NCBI RefSeq assembly: GCF_042663585.1
Contig: NZ_JBHTAN010000006.1
Span: 2,108,001 to 2,172,000 of the forward strand
Direction of reading: 5' to 3'
DNA length: 64,000 bases
Source: Natranaeroarchaeum sp042663585
Lineage (GTDB): Archaea; Halobacteriota; Halobacteria; Halobacteriales; Natronoarchaeaceae
Under the pieces are notes generated by a model that saw nothing but the letters and a program-made list of their open reading frames with translations, was not told where the DNA came from and made no database searches. Positions 8,013 to 16,595 of the stretch are shown here, piece by piece; the stretch's first letter is position 1, and the number at the start of each line of letters is the position of its first letter. The position numbers and the translations under genes are program-made.

Positions 8013-8966
8013 TTACAGCGGCGGGAGACGACCGACGTCAGCGAGCACTGCCGTGGCCGTCTCGGGTCCTCCGGCACCGCGCCCGCTGATGTTCAGTTCG
8101 CCGGCGTTCTCCGTCTCGAACTGCACGATGTTTCTGGTGCCCGTCACCGCGAGCACGCCGTTCTGCGGGACGAGTTTGGGTGCGACGTGCACCCCGTCGG
8201 GCGTCGCCTCGCCGATCAGTCGGACTGTCCGGTTGTCCTCGGCCGCGAGATCGAGCGCGTTCCCGGGGACGTTCTGGATGCCTTCGACCGTAGCATCGTC
8301 GAGGGTGTACTCGCGCTCGCCCTGCGAGAGGACGTTCGAGAGGATCACGAACTTCAGCGCGGCGTCCGTGCCGTCGACATCGAAGGACGGATCTGCTTCC
8401 GCGACGCCGAGGTCCTGGGCCTCGGCAAGGACGTGCTCGTAATCGAGTCCGTCAGCCGCCATCCGCGAGAGGATGAAGTTCGCCGTCCCGTTGAGCACGC
8501 CACGTGCCGCCGTGATCTGGCCCGGACCGAAGTCGTCGATCGTCGACAGGATCGGGATCGCGCCGCCGACAGCAGCCTCGAACAACACGTCGCCCGCGCT
8601 GTCCTCGGCCAGGGTCATCAGTTCGCCGTATCGCTCGGCGACCGGCCCCTTGTTCGCCAGCACGACGTGACGGTCACGGGAGAGCGCCGTCTCGACGTGG
8701 CCAAAGCCTGGCTGAGCGTCGCCGAGCGTCGTCGGCGTCGCTTCGACGAGCACGTCGTAGTCGGCTGCGAGCACGTCGTCGGGCGATCCGTCGCCGACAG
8801 TTCCCTCCCTTTCCTTCCGGTCGAGCACTGCGTCGGCGTCGATCCCACCCCTGTCGACAACGCCACTGCTTGAGTCGGCGATAGCGACGACCTCGTGGCC
8901 GTACTGGCCGGCGAGTTCGGCGACAGAGCGACCGACGGCACCGGCACCGAGGACGGCGAGTTTCAT
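8013..8966 (-). CDS. hom: Homoserine dehydrogenase
   Basis: Reduces aspartate semialdehyde to homoserine with NAD(P)H, on the path to threonine and methionine. The 317-residue protein opens with a Rossmann fold (KLAVLGAGAVGRSVAELAGQ), has the cofactor and substrate segments VLANKGPVAE and EAAVGGAIPI, the conserved GVLNGTANFILSRM, and the AEADPSFDVDGTDAALK motif around the catalytic region. It lacks a C-terminal ACT domain. The upstream ACT protein overlaps its start by 4 bp (8963-8966), so the regulatory domain seems to be a separate, translationally coupled polypeptide. Confidence 0.95.
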   Translation of the reverse strand: MKLAVLGAGAVGRSVAELAGQYGHEVVAIADSSSGVVDRGGIDADAVLDRKEREGTVGDGSPDDVLAADYDVLVEATPTTLGDAQPGFGHVETALSRDRHVVLANKGPVAERYGELMTLAEDSAGDVLFEAAVGGAIPILSTIDDFGPGQITAARGVLNGTANFILSRMAADGLDYEHVLAEAQDLGVAEADPSFDVDGTDAALKFVILSNVLSQGEREYTLDDATVEGIQNVPGNALDLAAEDNRTVRLIGEATPDGVHVAPKLVPQNGVLAVTGTRNIVQFETENAGELNISGRGAGGPETATAVLADVGRLPPL

Positions 8967-9523
8967 GCTGACCCCCCTGCTAGCTGTGGCTCGATGACGT
9001 GGATATCCTTCTCCTCGGCGATATCGCGGACGGTCTCTAGGACCTCTTCGGCCCGGTCGGCTTCGGTCGCAAGCCGGAGACGTGCACTGGAAACGCCCTC
9101 GGTTCCTTCGGGTGCTGAGAGCGAAACGTCGACGACCTCCGCTCGCGAGGTAGTCTGAAACTGTGTGAGGCTGTCGGAGAGGTCCGTGTCGATCAGGTGG
9201 CCGACGAGAATCACGGTGAGTTCCTCGCTGTATCGCTCTGCGCCGGCCTGGATGACGTTGATGCCGGCGTCACGAAGCGACTGGACGATGTTCTCGAACC
9301 GATCCGGCGGGCACTCGATGTCGACCTCGACGGGAATGTGACCCCGCGGCGTCACGTTGCCCCGCTCGTGGAAGATAGAGAGCAGATTTGCGCCGTGTTC
9401 CGAGATGGGTTGCAGCGCGTTCAGTAGCTCGCCCGGTTCGTCGACGAGTTCGAGGCGGACGGTGTACGCCTGAACATGCTGGCCGCCGTCCGTCTCGGCC
9501 TCCTCGTCGGCGTCGTCAGTCAT
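8963..9523 (-). CDS. ACT-domain amino-acid-binding regulatory protein
   Basis: A 186-residue protein with two ACT-like repeats: residues 18-90 (AYTVRLELVDEPGELLNALQ) and about 100-175 (LTVILVGHLIDTDLSDSLTQ). ACT domains bind amino acids and give feedback control. It overlaps hom by 4 bp in an ATGA arrangement, so it most probably regulates homoserine dehydrogenase as a stand-alone subunit. That inference rests on context. The first 15 residues are an acidic tail. Confidence 0.85.
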   Translation of the reverse strand: MTDDADEEAETDGGQHVQAYTVRLELVDEPGELLNALQPISEHGANLLSIFHERGNVTPRGHIPVEVDIECPPDRFENIVQSLRDAGINVIQAGAERYSEELTVILVGHLIDTDLSDSLTQFQTTSRAEVVDVSLSAPEGTEGVSSARLRLATEADRAEEVLETVRDIAEEKDIHVIEPQLAGGSA

Positions 9524-9587
9524 CGTGGAACACCCCGACTGCGGATTCTTCGGCGAATACGATCATATCCATCCCTGACGGGGAGGA

Positions 9588-9597
9588 GGTATAAGAG
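9588..9597 (-). promoter_or_regulatory. TATA-like box for the ACT-hom operon
   Basis: The minus strand reads CTTATACCTC here, 65 nt before the ATG at 9523. A start about 25 nt downstream would give a leader of roughly 40 nt. Confidence 0.4.
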
Positions 9598-9670
9598 TTC
9601 AGCCATTCTCGACTGTGCCCGAGTAACACGGAGTCGGCGACTTTTTGCTCGCGGCGGGTAAAAGCAGACC

Positions 9671-9889
9671 ATGTCCGTCTACCGTCGGCTGTTGGACGCA
9701 CTGATCGCGGTCGTGCTCTCGGCAGCTACCATCGCACTCACCGCATCGGTCACACCGGAACTCGCCCAGCCGCTTGGGATGCTGGTCGCCTGTGTCTTTT
9801 ACTTCTCGCGACATCCCTGGGGATCAGAGGAAGGCGAGCGGATAAACGAGCGTATCGACGAGTTTTACGACCGCCATCTCCCGGTGTAG
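9671..9889 (+). CDS. Small two-helix membrane protein
   Basis: A 72-residue protein with two hydrophobic segments (residues 8-25, LDALIAVVLSAATIALTA, and 33-47, LGMLVACVFYF) and a charged cytoplasmic tail (EGERINERIDEFYDRHLPV). The sequence looks conserved and haloarchaeal. It lies convergent with EF-2. No function can be assigned. Confidence 0.6.
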   Translation: MSVYRRLLDALIAVVLSAATIALTASVTPELAQPLGMLVACVFYFSRHPWGSEEGERINERIDEFYDRHLPV

Positions 9890-9946
9890 TCACGGTCGAA
9901 CGCAGTTGCTATCACGTATCGAAAACGGAGAAAGAAGACGGCGTCG

Positions 9947-12133
9947 CTATATGTAGTCGACCGATTGAGGCAGTTCGAGCTTCATTCCCTTGCGCTCTCG
10001 GATCTCCATGATCTGATCGCGCTGGAGGTTGTCGGCCATGACCTGGAAGCCTGCGTTCTCGGTGTTCCAGGAGGCACGACCCTCGGTCGCGGAGCGGATG
10101 TCGCTCGCAAAGCCGATCATCTCTTCGACCGGTGCGATCCCTTCGACGACCATCAGATCGCCTTCCTGATACATGTCGTCGACGCGGCCACGTCGGCCCT
10201 GAATCTCGCCGGACGCCGAGCCCATGTAGTCGTTCGGAACGTCGATCCGAACGTCCTGAATGGGTTCGAGCAGTTTGATGTCGGCGTCGATCAGCGCGCT
10301 GTGGGCCGCGTTCCGGACCGCAGGGATGACCTGTGCCGGACCGCGGTGGATGGTGTCCTCGTGGAGACGCGCGTCGTGAAGCCGGATGAGCGACCCCTGG
10401 ACCGGCTCTGCGGCCAGCGGGCCGTCGTTGAGGGCGTCTTCGAGTCCCTCGATGAACAGCTCCATCGTCTCGTTGAGGTGCTGGATACCTTTCGTGTCGT
10501 CGATCAGGACGTTGGTCCCGTGGATGTGCTCGACGTTCTGGCTGGTATCCTTGTCCATACCGGCTTCTTGCAGGGATTCACGCCGTTCCTGCTCGGGCAT
10601 GTCCATGCTCGCTTCGCCTTTCTTGATCACGTCGACGATGTCCTTGTCGAGCGGGTGAACGGAGATGTAAAAGCGGTTGTGTCGGTTCGGGGAGATCCCC
10701 TCGACTTCGCGGCTCTCGCTCTGTGGCATCTCACGGAAGACGACGATCGGTTCGCCGGTGTTGATCGGGATTCCCTGGTTACGCTCGATACGCTGACCGA
10801 TGACTTCCAGGTGAAGTTCGCCCTGCCCGGAGATCAGGTGTTCGCCCGTCTCCTCGTTGATCTCGATCTGAATCGTCGGGTCCTCTTTGGAGACTTGTCG
10901 AAGCGTCTCGATGAGCTTCGGCAGGTCGTCCATGTTCTTCGCCTCGACGGACTTTGTGATGACGGGCTCGGAGATGTGCTCGATCGACTCGAACGGCGTC
11001 ATCTCGACGGAGGAGACGGTCGAACCGGCGATAGCGTCGGCCAGACCGGTGACCGCCGCGATGTTCCCTGCGGGAACGCGGTCCACTTCCTCCCGTTCGC
11101 CACCCATGTAGATACCGACGCTCTGGACGCGGTTCGTCCCGGCCGTCCCGGAGACGTAGAGGTCCTGGCCCTTCTCCAGCGTTCCGGAGAAGACGCGGCC
11201 CGCAGCAATCTCGCCAGCGTGCGGGTCGACACCGATGTCGGTGACCATCAGCACGACTTCGCCGTCCTCGTCGACGAGACGCATCGTGTCGGCGAGTTCG
11301 GAATCCGGATCGCCACGCCAGACCCGCGGAATACGTCGGGGCTGGGCGTCGACGGGGTTCGGGAAGTGCTCACAGACCATGTCGAGCACGACGTCCGACA
11401 GCGGCGTGCGCTCGTGGAGTTCCTGGCGCTTGTCGGCCTGTTCGAGGTCGATGATGTCGCCGAAGGACATCCCGGTGCGCTGCATCGACGGCATGGAGAC
11501 GCCCCACTTGTACAGTGCAGAGCCGAAGCCGACGGTACCCTCCTCGACGGAGACCGTCCAGTCGTCGATGTCGTCCATCTCCTCGGTCATACCACGGATC
11601 AGTTCGTTGACGTCGTGGATGACCGCCGTGAGACGCTGTTGCATCTCCTGGGGACCTTCCTGCAGTTCGGAGATGAGTCGGTCGACCTTGTTGATGAACA
11701 GCGTCGGTTTGACGCCCTCGCGGAGCGCCTGTCGGAGCACCGTCTCGGTCTGGGGCATCGCCCCTTCGACGGCGTCAACGACGACGAGTGCACCGTCGAC
11801 GGCGCGCATCGCTCGGGTCACGTCGCCACCGAAGTCGACGTGGCCCGGCGTGTCGATGAGGTTGATCAGGTGGTTGGTGTCTTCGTACTCGTGGGTCATC
11901 GAAACGTTTGCCGCGTCGATGGTGATCCCACGTTCCTGCTCGTCCTCTTCGGTATCCATCGCAAGCTGTTCGCCCGCGGTGTCCTCAGAAATCATGCCGG
12001 CACCGGCCAGCAGGTTGTCGGTCAGTGTTGTCTTGCCGTGGTCGACGTGTGCGGCGATGGCGATGTTCCGGATGTTCTCCGGTTCGTCCATCAGTCGCTC
12101 GCACTCCTCGACGATCTTCTTTCGTCTACCCAT
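9947..12133 (-). CDS. fusA: Translation elongation factor EF-2
   Basis: The GTPase that drives ribosomal translocation. The 728-residue protein has the GTPase domain at the N-terminus (NIAIAAHVDHGKTTLTDNLL, DTPGHVDFGGDV, NKVD), a domain II SGTLEKGQDLYVSG, and the GQGELHLEVI motif of domain III. Domains IV-V end in LPQSVDYI. The segment DARLHEDTIHRGPAQVIPAV contains the candidate diphthamide histidine found in archaeal and eukaryotic EF-2. An unusual tandem repeat occupies the 290 bp upstream. Confidence 0.98.
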   Translation of the reverse strand: MGRRKKIVEECERLMDEPENIRNIAIAAHVDHGKTTLTDNLLAGAGMISEDTAGEQLAMDTEEDEQERGITIDAANVSMTHEYEDTNHLINLIDTPGHVDFGGDVTRAMRAVDGALVVVDAVEGAMPQTETVLRQALREGVKPTLFINKVDRLISELQEGPQEMQQRLTAVIHDVNELIRGMTEEMDDIDDWTVSVEEGTVGFGSALYKWGVSMPSMQRTGMSFGDIIDLEQADKRQELHERTPLSDVVLDMVCEHFPNPVDAQPRRIPRVWRGDPDSELADTMRLVDEDGEVVLMVTDIGVDPHAGEIAAGRVFSGTLEKGQDLYVSGTAGTNRVQSVGIYMGGEREEVDRVPAGNIAAVTGLADAIAGSTVSSVEMTPFESIEHISEPVITKSVEAKNMDDLPKLIETLRQVSKEDPTIQIEINEETGEHLISGQGELHLEVIGQRIERNQGIPINTGEPIVVFREMPQSESREVEGISPNRHNRFYISVHPLDKDIVDVIKKGEASMDMPEQERRESLQEAGMDKDTSQNVEHIHGTNVLIDDTKGIQHLNETMELFIEGLEDALNDGPLAAEPVQGSLIRLHDARLHEDTIHRGPAQVIPAVRNAAHSALIDADIKLLEPIQDVRIDVPNDYMGSASGEIQGRRGRVDDMYQEGDLMVVEGIAPVEEMIGFASDIRSATEGRASWNTENAGFQVMADNLQRDQIMEIRERKGMKLELPQSVDYI

Positions 12134-12170
12134 TACCGTCTCATTATCGTTAGCGGGGTGAAAAGGGTGC

Positions 12171-12426
12171 TGTTTCGTCAGCGCGAACTGTGTGAAGCGC
12201 TGACGAGGCTCGTAACGAGCAAATCGAAGTCACGGTGTTTCGTTACTGCCGACCGTGTGGTGCAGTAACGAGGGACGTCGTGGAGCGTAGCGAAACGACG
12301 GTGTTTCGTGACGGTAAACGCGTGAGGCCGGCACGAAGCTCGGCACGACCGTAGGGAAGTGCCGGTGTTTTGTCAGTGTGAGGTGTATAAAGCGCTGACG
12401 AGGCCAGAAACGAGTGAAGCGAAGTT
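12171..12426. repeat. Four-unit, 65-bp tandem repeat of paired hairpins
   Basis: TGTTT boxes at 12171, 12236, 12302 and 12366 mark units of 64-66 bp. Each unit holds two stem-loops. Type-A stems are CGTCAGCGC/GCGCTGACG (12176-12205), CGTTACTGC/GCAGTAACG (12241-12270), CGTGACGG/CCGGCACG (12307-12335, one mismatch) and TGTCAGTGT/GCGCTGACG (12371-12400, paired if G-U is allowed). Type-B stems are CGTAAC/GTCACG (one mismatch, 12211-12234), CGTCGT/ACGACG (12276-12300) and CGGCAC/GTGCCG (12341-12364), with a degenerate fourth at 12409-12426. Arms change together while the 12-13-nt loops stay similar (GAACTGTGTGAA; GGAGCGTAGCGAA). The array fills the space between the DUF2892 stop and the EF-2 start. 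Confidence 0.8.
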
Positions 12427-12427
12427 A

Positions 12428-12664
12428 TTACGCCGCGTCCGAGTCCATCGCGCAGGTATCGACGCCGATTAGCGAGTACAGCCCACAGGTTCCCGTCGCC
12501 GCAGTTACGAGCATCACGATGGCGACGACGCCCAGTACCGGGGCCAGGATCTCGGGGAGGGACAGCGCACCCGCGAGAATTGCGATCGATCCGGTTCCGG
12601 CGAGTGCTCCGGCGACTGTTCTGACTTGCTGATCCGTCGTGCCGACGTTTTTGCTCATACCCAT
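12428..12664 (-). CDS. DUF2892 (YgaP-like) small membrane protein
   Basis: A 78-residue protein with the DUF2892 pattern: an N-terminal KNVGTTDQQVRTVAGALAGT, a hydrophobic hairpin (GSIAILAGALSLPEILAPVL and LGVVAIVMLVTAATGTCGLY) and a C-terminal GLYSLIGVDTCA. The family is often linked to rhodanese or sulfur-handling genes, with two helices and a conserved cysteine pair (here in TGTCGLY and DTCAMD). A second in-frame ATG two codons in (MSKNVG) may be the real start. A TATA-like box and an inverted repeat lie upstream. Confidence 0.8.
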   Translation of the reverse strand: MGMSKNVGTTDQQVRTVAGALAGTGSIAILAGALSLPEILAPVLGVVAIVMLVTAATGTCGLYSLIGVDTCAMDSDAA

Positions 12665-12679
12665 CGTATGAACCCTGCA

Positions 12680-12714
12680 TGTATAGTTCTTTGTATTGTA
12701 AATATCTTACAATA
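12680..12714 (-). promoter_or_regulatory. Promoter and operator-like inverted repeat for the DUF2892 gene
   Basis: An AT-rich stretch holds TATTGTAA (12694-12701) and TTACAATA (12707-12714), an 8-bp perfect inverted repeat with a 5-nt spacer. A TATA-like ACTATACAT (minus strand, about 12680-12688) lies between it and the start codon. An upstream palindrome next to the TATA box suits an archaeal activator. Confidence 0.5.
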
Positions 12715-12936
12715 TAACTGTATTAAGATAGCTTTTAAACTCGACAAACCATGAAAGTAGAAAACAGCGAGCGAGCAATATAGTTTTCAATTCACAATTG
12801 CACCGCACGTTCCGATCCCTATTGCCCGTTGCGCAAATCACCCGAAAGGCTGCACGTCGAGAAGCCCTCCTGAGTCCCCGGACCAGATATCTAAGGAGAC
12901 CAGTACATCTAAGGATTACTCGGCCGTGCGCTCTGT

Positions 12937-13338
12937 ATGAACGGAGATCAGCCGCATCCGTGGGTCGGCCTCGTGCTCGGCTCGGTGTTAGCCGGCGTGA
13001 CCACGGTGATTGCGGGACTCGTGCTCGATGGTCCACGGTCGCTTGCCGTCGGTCTCGGTCTCGCGACGCCGATTCTCTTGTTTTATGGATCCGGGTCGGG
13101 CGATACCTTCGACCGGGAGGGGTATCTCGGAGACCACTCGACGGACGAGATGCTGAGCGATATGATCGTCATCGCCCTCCTGGCGACGGGTACCGGCCTC
13201 GTTGGCGTTACGGCCGTGATGGCGGTGACCGGCAGTCAGATCGTCGTGTACGGCACGGCCGCCGGAGCGACGTTTCTGGGCGGCTATACCGCGCTGTACG
13301 CCCGCCAGCCGGAGTATCTCGGTGCCGTCGAGAGCTAG
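12937..13338 (+). CDS. Four-helix haloarchaeal membrane protein
   Basis: A 133-residue protein with four predicted membrane segments in two hairpins: residues 9-28 and 33-50 (VGLVLGSVLAGVTTVIAGLV; SLAVGLGLATPILLFYGSGS), then about 73-95 and 98-120. Between them is a hydrophilic loop (DTFDREGYLGDHSTDEMLSD). It is probably conserved among haloarchaea but has no known function. It stands just before the DgcN/DgcA-like pair. Confidence 0.6.
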   Translation: MNGDQPHPWVGLVLGSVLAGVTTVIAGLVLDGPRSLAVGLGLATPILLFYGSGSGDTFDREGYLGDHSTDEMLSDMIVIALLATGTGLVGVTAVMAVTGSQIVVYGTAAGATFLGGYTALYARQPEYLGAVES

Positions 13339-13388
13339 AAGCCACGCCACCGGTAGTCATTAAGTCGCCAGTGTCCGATGGATTGGCT

Positions 13389-14402
13389 ATGCGCGTCGCC
13401 GTTCTCGCCCACGGGAAGTTCCCAGAGCGGGCAAAGACCGCGGTAGGAGTCCTCAGATACGCCGACTACGACGTTGCCGCCGTTATCGACCGCGAGCGAG
13501 CAGGAACGCGAGTGAACGAGCACGTCCCCGACGTCCAGGACGCGCCAGTCGTCGCTGGCTTCGGGGAAGTTGCGGAACCGGTCGACGCGCTGATCATCGG
13601 AATCGCGCCGATCGGCGGCGGTTTCGACGATAGCTGGCGACCCGACGTGGTGGCCGCGCTCACGCGTGGCTGTGACGTGATCGCCGGACTGCACTACTTC
13701 CTCGCAGACGACGAGCAGTTCGCCGACCTCGCCGCCGAAAACGGCTGTGAGCTACGTGACGTCCGCCGGCCGCCCGAGGATCTCACGGTCAGCAAAGGCA
13801 TTGCAGGGGATGTCGACGCCGAGGTGATCCTCACCGTCGGCACCGACTGCTCGGTCGGAAAGATGACGACGACGATGGAACTGGCCCGGAACGCCCGGGC
13901 CGCCGGCCACGACGCCGCCATCGTCCCGACAGGCCAGACCGGTATCATGATCGAAGGCTGGGGGACGCCGGTCGACCGCGTCGTGAGCGATTTCACCGCG
14001 GGGGCGGTCGAGCAGATGATACTCGAACGGGGAGACGAGCACGAGTACCTCTTCGTCGAGGGGCAGGGAAGCATCGTCCACCCGGCCTACTCCGCGGTGA
14101 CCTGTGGGATCCTCCACGGCGCGTTGCCCGACGCGCTGGTCCTCTGTCACGACGCGGGCCGGGAGCGAATCCACGGCTACGAGTCGTTTTCGCTCCCACC
14201 GGTAGACCAGTACGTCGACCTCTACGAGGGCCTCGCCGGGCCGGTCAGTTCGGCGTCGGTCGTCGCCGGCGCGCTCAACACGGACGGACTCGACGACGGG
14301 GAAGCCGAGCAAGCCGTCGTCGACTACGGGGACGCGCTCGACGCGCCGGCGACCGACGTGCTCCGGTACGGCACCGACGACCTGCTGGAGGTGGTGGTAT
14401 GA
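13389..14402 (+). CDS. DUF1611 family protein, DgcN-like (putative D-glutamate N-acetyltransferase)
   Basis: The 337-residue protein belongs to DUF1611. The N-terminal half (RVAVLAHGKFPERAKTAVGV) is Rossmann-like. The C-terminal half has a P-loop-like EVILTVGTDCSVGKMTTTME and the segments VPTGQTGIMIEGWG and FVEGQGSIVHPAYS. Bacterial DUF1611 proteins named DgcN acetylate D-glutamate, and their partner DgcA racemises the product. Here the next gene is an enolase-superfamily protein with a 4-bp overlap, exactly that pairing. I chose the ATG at 13389 because the sequence upstream is not homologous. The archaeal activity is inferred. Confidence 0.78.
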   Translation: MRVAVLAHGKFPERAKTAVGVLRYADYDVAAVIDRERAGTRVNEHVPDVQDAPVVAGFGEVAEPVDALIIGIAPIGGGFDDSWRPDVVAALTRGCDVIAGLHYFLADDEQFADLAAENGCELRDVRRPPEDLTVSKGIAGDVDAEVILTVGTDCSVGKMTTTMELARNARAAGHDAAIVPTGQTGIMIEGWGTPVDRVVSDFTAGAVEQMILERGDEHEYLFVEGQGSIVHPAYSAVTCGILHGALPDALVLCHDAGRERIHGYESFSLPPVDQYVDLYEGLAGPVSSASVVAGALNTDGLDDGEAEQAVVDYGDALDAPATDVLRYGTDDLLEVVV

Positions 14403-15439
14403 CGCTCGATGCCGCCGTCGAGCACGTCGAACTGCCGTTCGAGTTCCCCTTTACCATCGCGCGAGGGACGACGACACACGCCGAAACCGTACTCGTGCGG
14501 ATCGAAGACGAGGCGGGCCGGACCGGAATCGGCGGCGCGGCACCCTCGGCCCACTACGGCGAGACCGTCGAGACCGTCGAAGCCGTCCTGCCGGCCCTGC
14601 TAGACGTCGTCGAGACCGTCGGGGATCCACACCAACTCGCCAGGATCGAGCGCCGGATGTACGAGACGGTCCGGGGGAACCCCAGCGCCCGGGCGGCGGT
14701 GAGTATCGCGCTACACGACCTCGTCGCGAAGCGTCTCGATCTGCCGCTGTACCGCTACTGGGGACTCGACCCGACGGAGAGCATCCGGACGTCCTACTCG
14801 ATCGGCATCGACGACGCCGAGACGATCCGGGAGAAAGTCGCAACGGCGACCGAGCGGGGCTACGAGGTCCTGAAGGTCAAACTCGGCACCGACCGGGACG
14901 AGGCGATCGTGCGGACGATCCGCGAGACGGCCCCGGACGCGACGATCCGGGTCGACGCCAACGAGGCCTGGTCGCCCACGGAAGCGATCCAGACCATCGA
15001 TCGGATCGCCCCCTACGGGATCGAGTTCGTCGAACAGCCAGTTCCCGCCGAGGACCCCGAGGGGCTTCGCTACGTCTACGAGCACTCGCAGCTACCGGTG
15101 GCGGTCGACGAGTCCGTCGAGCGGGCCACGGACATCCCACGGATCGCGGACCGGTGTGACGTCGCCGTCCTCAAACTGATGAAGTGTGGCGGTCTCCGGG
15201 AGGCCCGACGGATCGTCGAGACTGCTCACGCTCACGGACTGGAGGTGATGTGTGGTTGCATGTACGAGTCGAACGCGTCGATTGCCGCCGCTGCGCATCT
15301 CGCACCACTGCTCGACTACGCGGATCTCGACGGCTCCCTGCTGCTCGACGAGGATCCCTACGATGGCGTCCCGATGCCCGGCGGACGGATCGATCTCGAA
15401 GCGATCGGACGAGCCGGAACTGGAGCACGCCGAACCTGA
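14399..15439 (+). CDS. Enolase-superfamily racemase/epimerase, DgcA-like
   Basis: The 346-residue protein has the muconate-lactonising/dipeptide-epimerase layout: a capping domain, then a barrel with the second-strand lysine (YEVLKVKLGTDRD), metal ligands in RVDANEAW, VEQPVPAED and VDESVE, and the catalytic lysine of the sixth strand (VLKLMKCGG). The two lysines indicate a racemase or epimerase. Usual annotation would be L-Ala-D/L-Glu epimerase. The overlapping DUF1611 gene instead favours N-acetyl-D-glutamate racemase in D-glutamate catabolism. This choice is inference from gene order. Confidence 0.85.
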   Translation: MTLDAAVEHVELPFEFPFTIARGTTTHAETVLVRIEDEAGRTGIGGAAPSAHYGETVETVEAVLPALLDVVETVGDPHQLARIERRMYETVRGNPSARAAVSIALHDLVAKRLDLPLYRYWGLDPTESIRTSYSIGIDDAETIREKVATATERGYEVLKVKLGTDRDEAIVRTIRETAPDATIRVDANEAWSPTEAIQTIDRIAPYGIEFVEQPVPAEDPEGLRYVYEHSQLPVAVDESVERATDIPRIADRCDVAVLKLMKCGGLREARRIVETAHAHGLEVMCGCMYESNASIAAAAHLAPLLDYADLDGSLLLDEDPYDGVPMPGGRIDLEAIGRAGTGARRT

Positions 15440-15501
15440 CCATATAAAACGCCACAGAACGAACCCAGCGGAACAACCGACTTCGATCCTAAGCGACGCG
15501 T

Positions 15502-16539
15502 ATGGGAACGGGAACGTGGCAACTGACCGAGACCCGAACGAAACGTATCGAAAACTGGGCGATTCACGCGTCGCGAGGGGCCTTGCTCGCGCTATTGGTC
15601 GTCTTCGTCGGCGCGGGTCTCACCGGGACGATGCCCTCGCTCGAACTCCAGATGGTCATCTATCTCGTGGGGATGGTCGGGCTGAACCTCCCCCACGGCG
15701 GCTACGAGCACTTCGAGAACCTCCGGCGGCGAGGGCTCCCGATGGGCGCGAAGTACGTCGCGATGTACGTAACGTTCGTGGCCGGGTTCATCGCGCTGTT
15801 CTTCGTCGCGCCGTTGCTCGCGCTCTCGCTGGCCTTCGCAACGGCAGTGGCTAAAGGCGGCCACGGCGACCTCCGGGTGATGGACGCGCTGGTCGGGAGC
15901 GACCACCTCGAAAGCGAGCCACAGCGTGCCCTCGCCGCGTTCGTCCGCGGAGGCGCGGTGATGATCGTCCCCCTACTCTTCTGGCCGGAGACGTTCTACG
16001 GCTTTGCCTCCTACATGGTCTCGATGTTCGACGCCGGTGCAGTCGGGGCGTTACACGGCCGGATGGAACTGATGACTCCCCTGCTGGGCGGCGTCTACGG
16101 CCTCGCGCTACTCGCCCATCTCGTCTGGGGCTACGTCGCTAGTGGCGGATCGACGGAGTGGCTCGCCGACGTCGGCGAGACGTCGTTGCTCGTGGGCTAC
16201 TTCGCCGCCGTCCCCGTGGTTATCTCGATCGGACTGTACTTTCCGCTCTGGTACTCCATGCGACAGTCGGGCCGCACGTTCGTCGCTAACCGCAAGGAGC
16301 CGGACGACGGACAGGGCCTCCCCGTCCCGGTCGTCTGGGGCGTCCTGATCGTCGGCGCGCTAGCGACCGGACTCGTCGCGGCGACGCTCTGGTTCGTCGC
16401 GCCCAACCCGCTCGGGACGCAGGGACTGCTGCCGGGGCTGGTCGCGTTCTACACGATCTTCGTCTGTATCGTCGCCCTCCCGCACGTCGTCGTCGGCGAG
16501 TGGCTCGACTTCAAGCGGGGCATCTGGTACGTTCCTTAA
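15502..16539 (+). CDS. blh: Brp/Blh-family beta-carotene 15,15'-dioxygenase
   Basis: Cleaves beta-carotene to retinal, the chromophore of rhodopsins. The 345-residue protein has about ten membrane helices and conserved histidines likely to bind iron: GLNLPHGGYEHFENL (about residues 54-68), KGGHGDLRVMDALVGSDHL, LLAHLVWGY and ALPHVVVGEWLDF. These match the Brp/Blh family. It lies 57 bp before crtI, so retinal production and carotenoid desaturation are probably expressed together. No rhodopsin gene is present in the window. Confidence 0.9.
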   Translation: MGTGTWQLTETRTKRIENWAIHASRGALLALLVVFVGAGLTGTMPSLELQMVIYLVGMVGLNLPHGGYEHFENLRRRGLPMGAKYVAMYVTFVAGFIALFFVAPLLALSLAFATAVAKGGHGDLRVMDALVGSDHLESEPQRALAAFVRGGAVMIVPLLFWPETFYGFASYMVSMFDAGAVGALHGRMELMTPLLGGVYGLALLAHLVWGYVASGGSTEWLADVGETSLLVGYFAAVPVVISIGLYFPLWYSMRQSGRTFVANRKEPDDGQGLPVPVVWGVLIVGALATGLVAATLWFVAPNPLGTQGLLPGLVAFYTIFVCIVALPHVVVGEWLDFKRGIWYVP

Positions 16540-16595
16540 AAAGCCCGACATCGGACGGGCCACCCATTCAACAGTCCAGTCCTAACCGGCGGAGT

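Noticed and set aside
12171..12426. Possible CRISPR array
   Set aside because: The repeated units are hairpins that vary by compensating changes and lack unique spacers or cas genes.
15502..16539. Bacteriorhodopsin cluster
   Set aside because: blh is present but no opsin or bat regulator gene occurs in the window.
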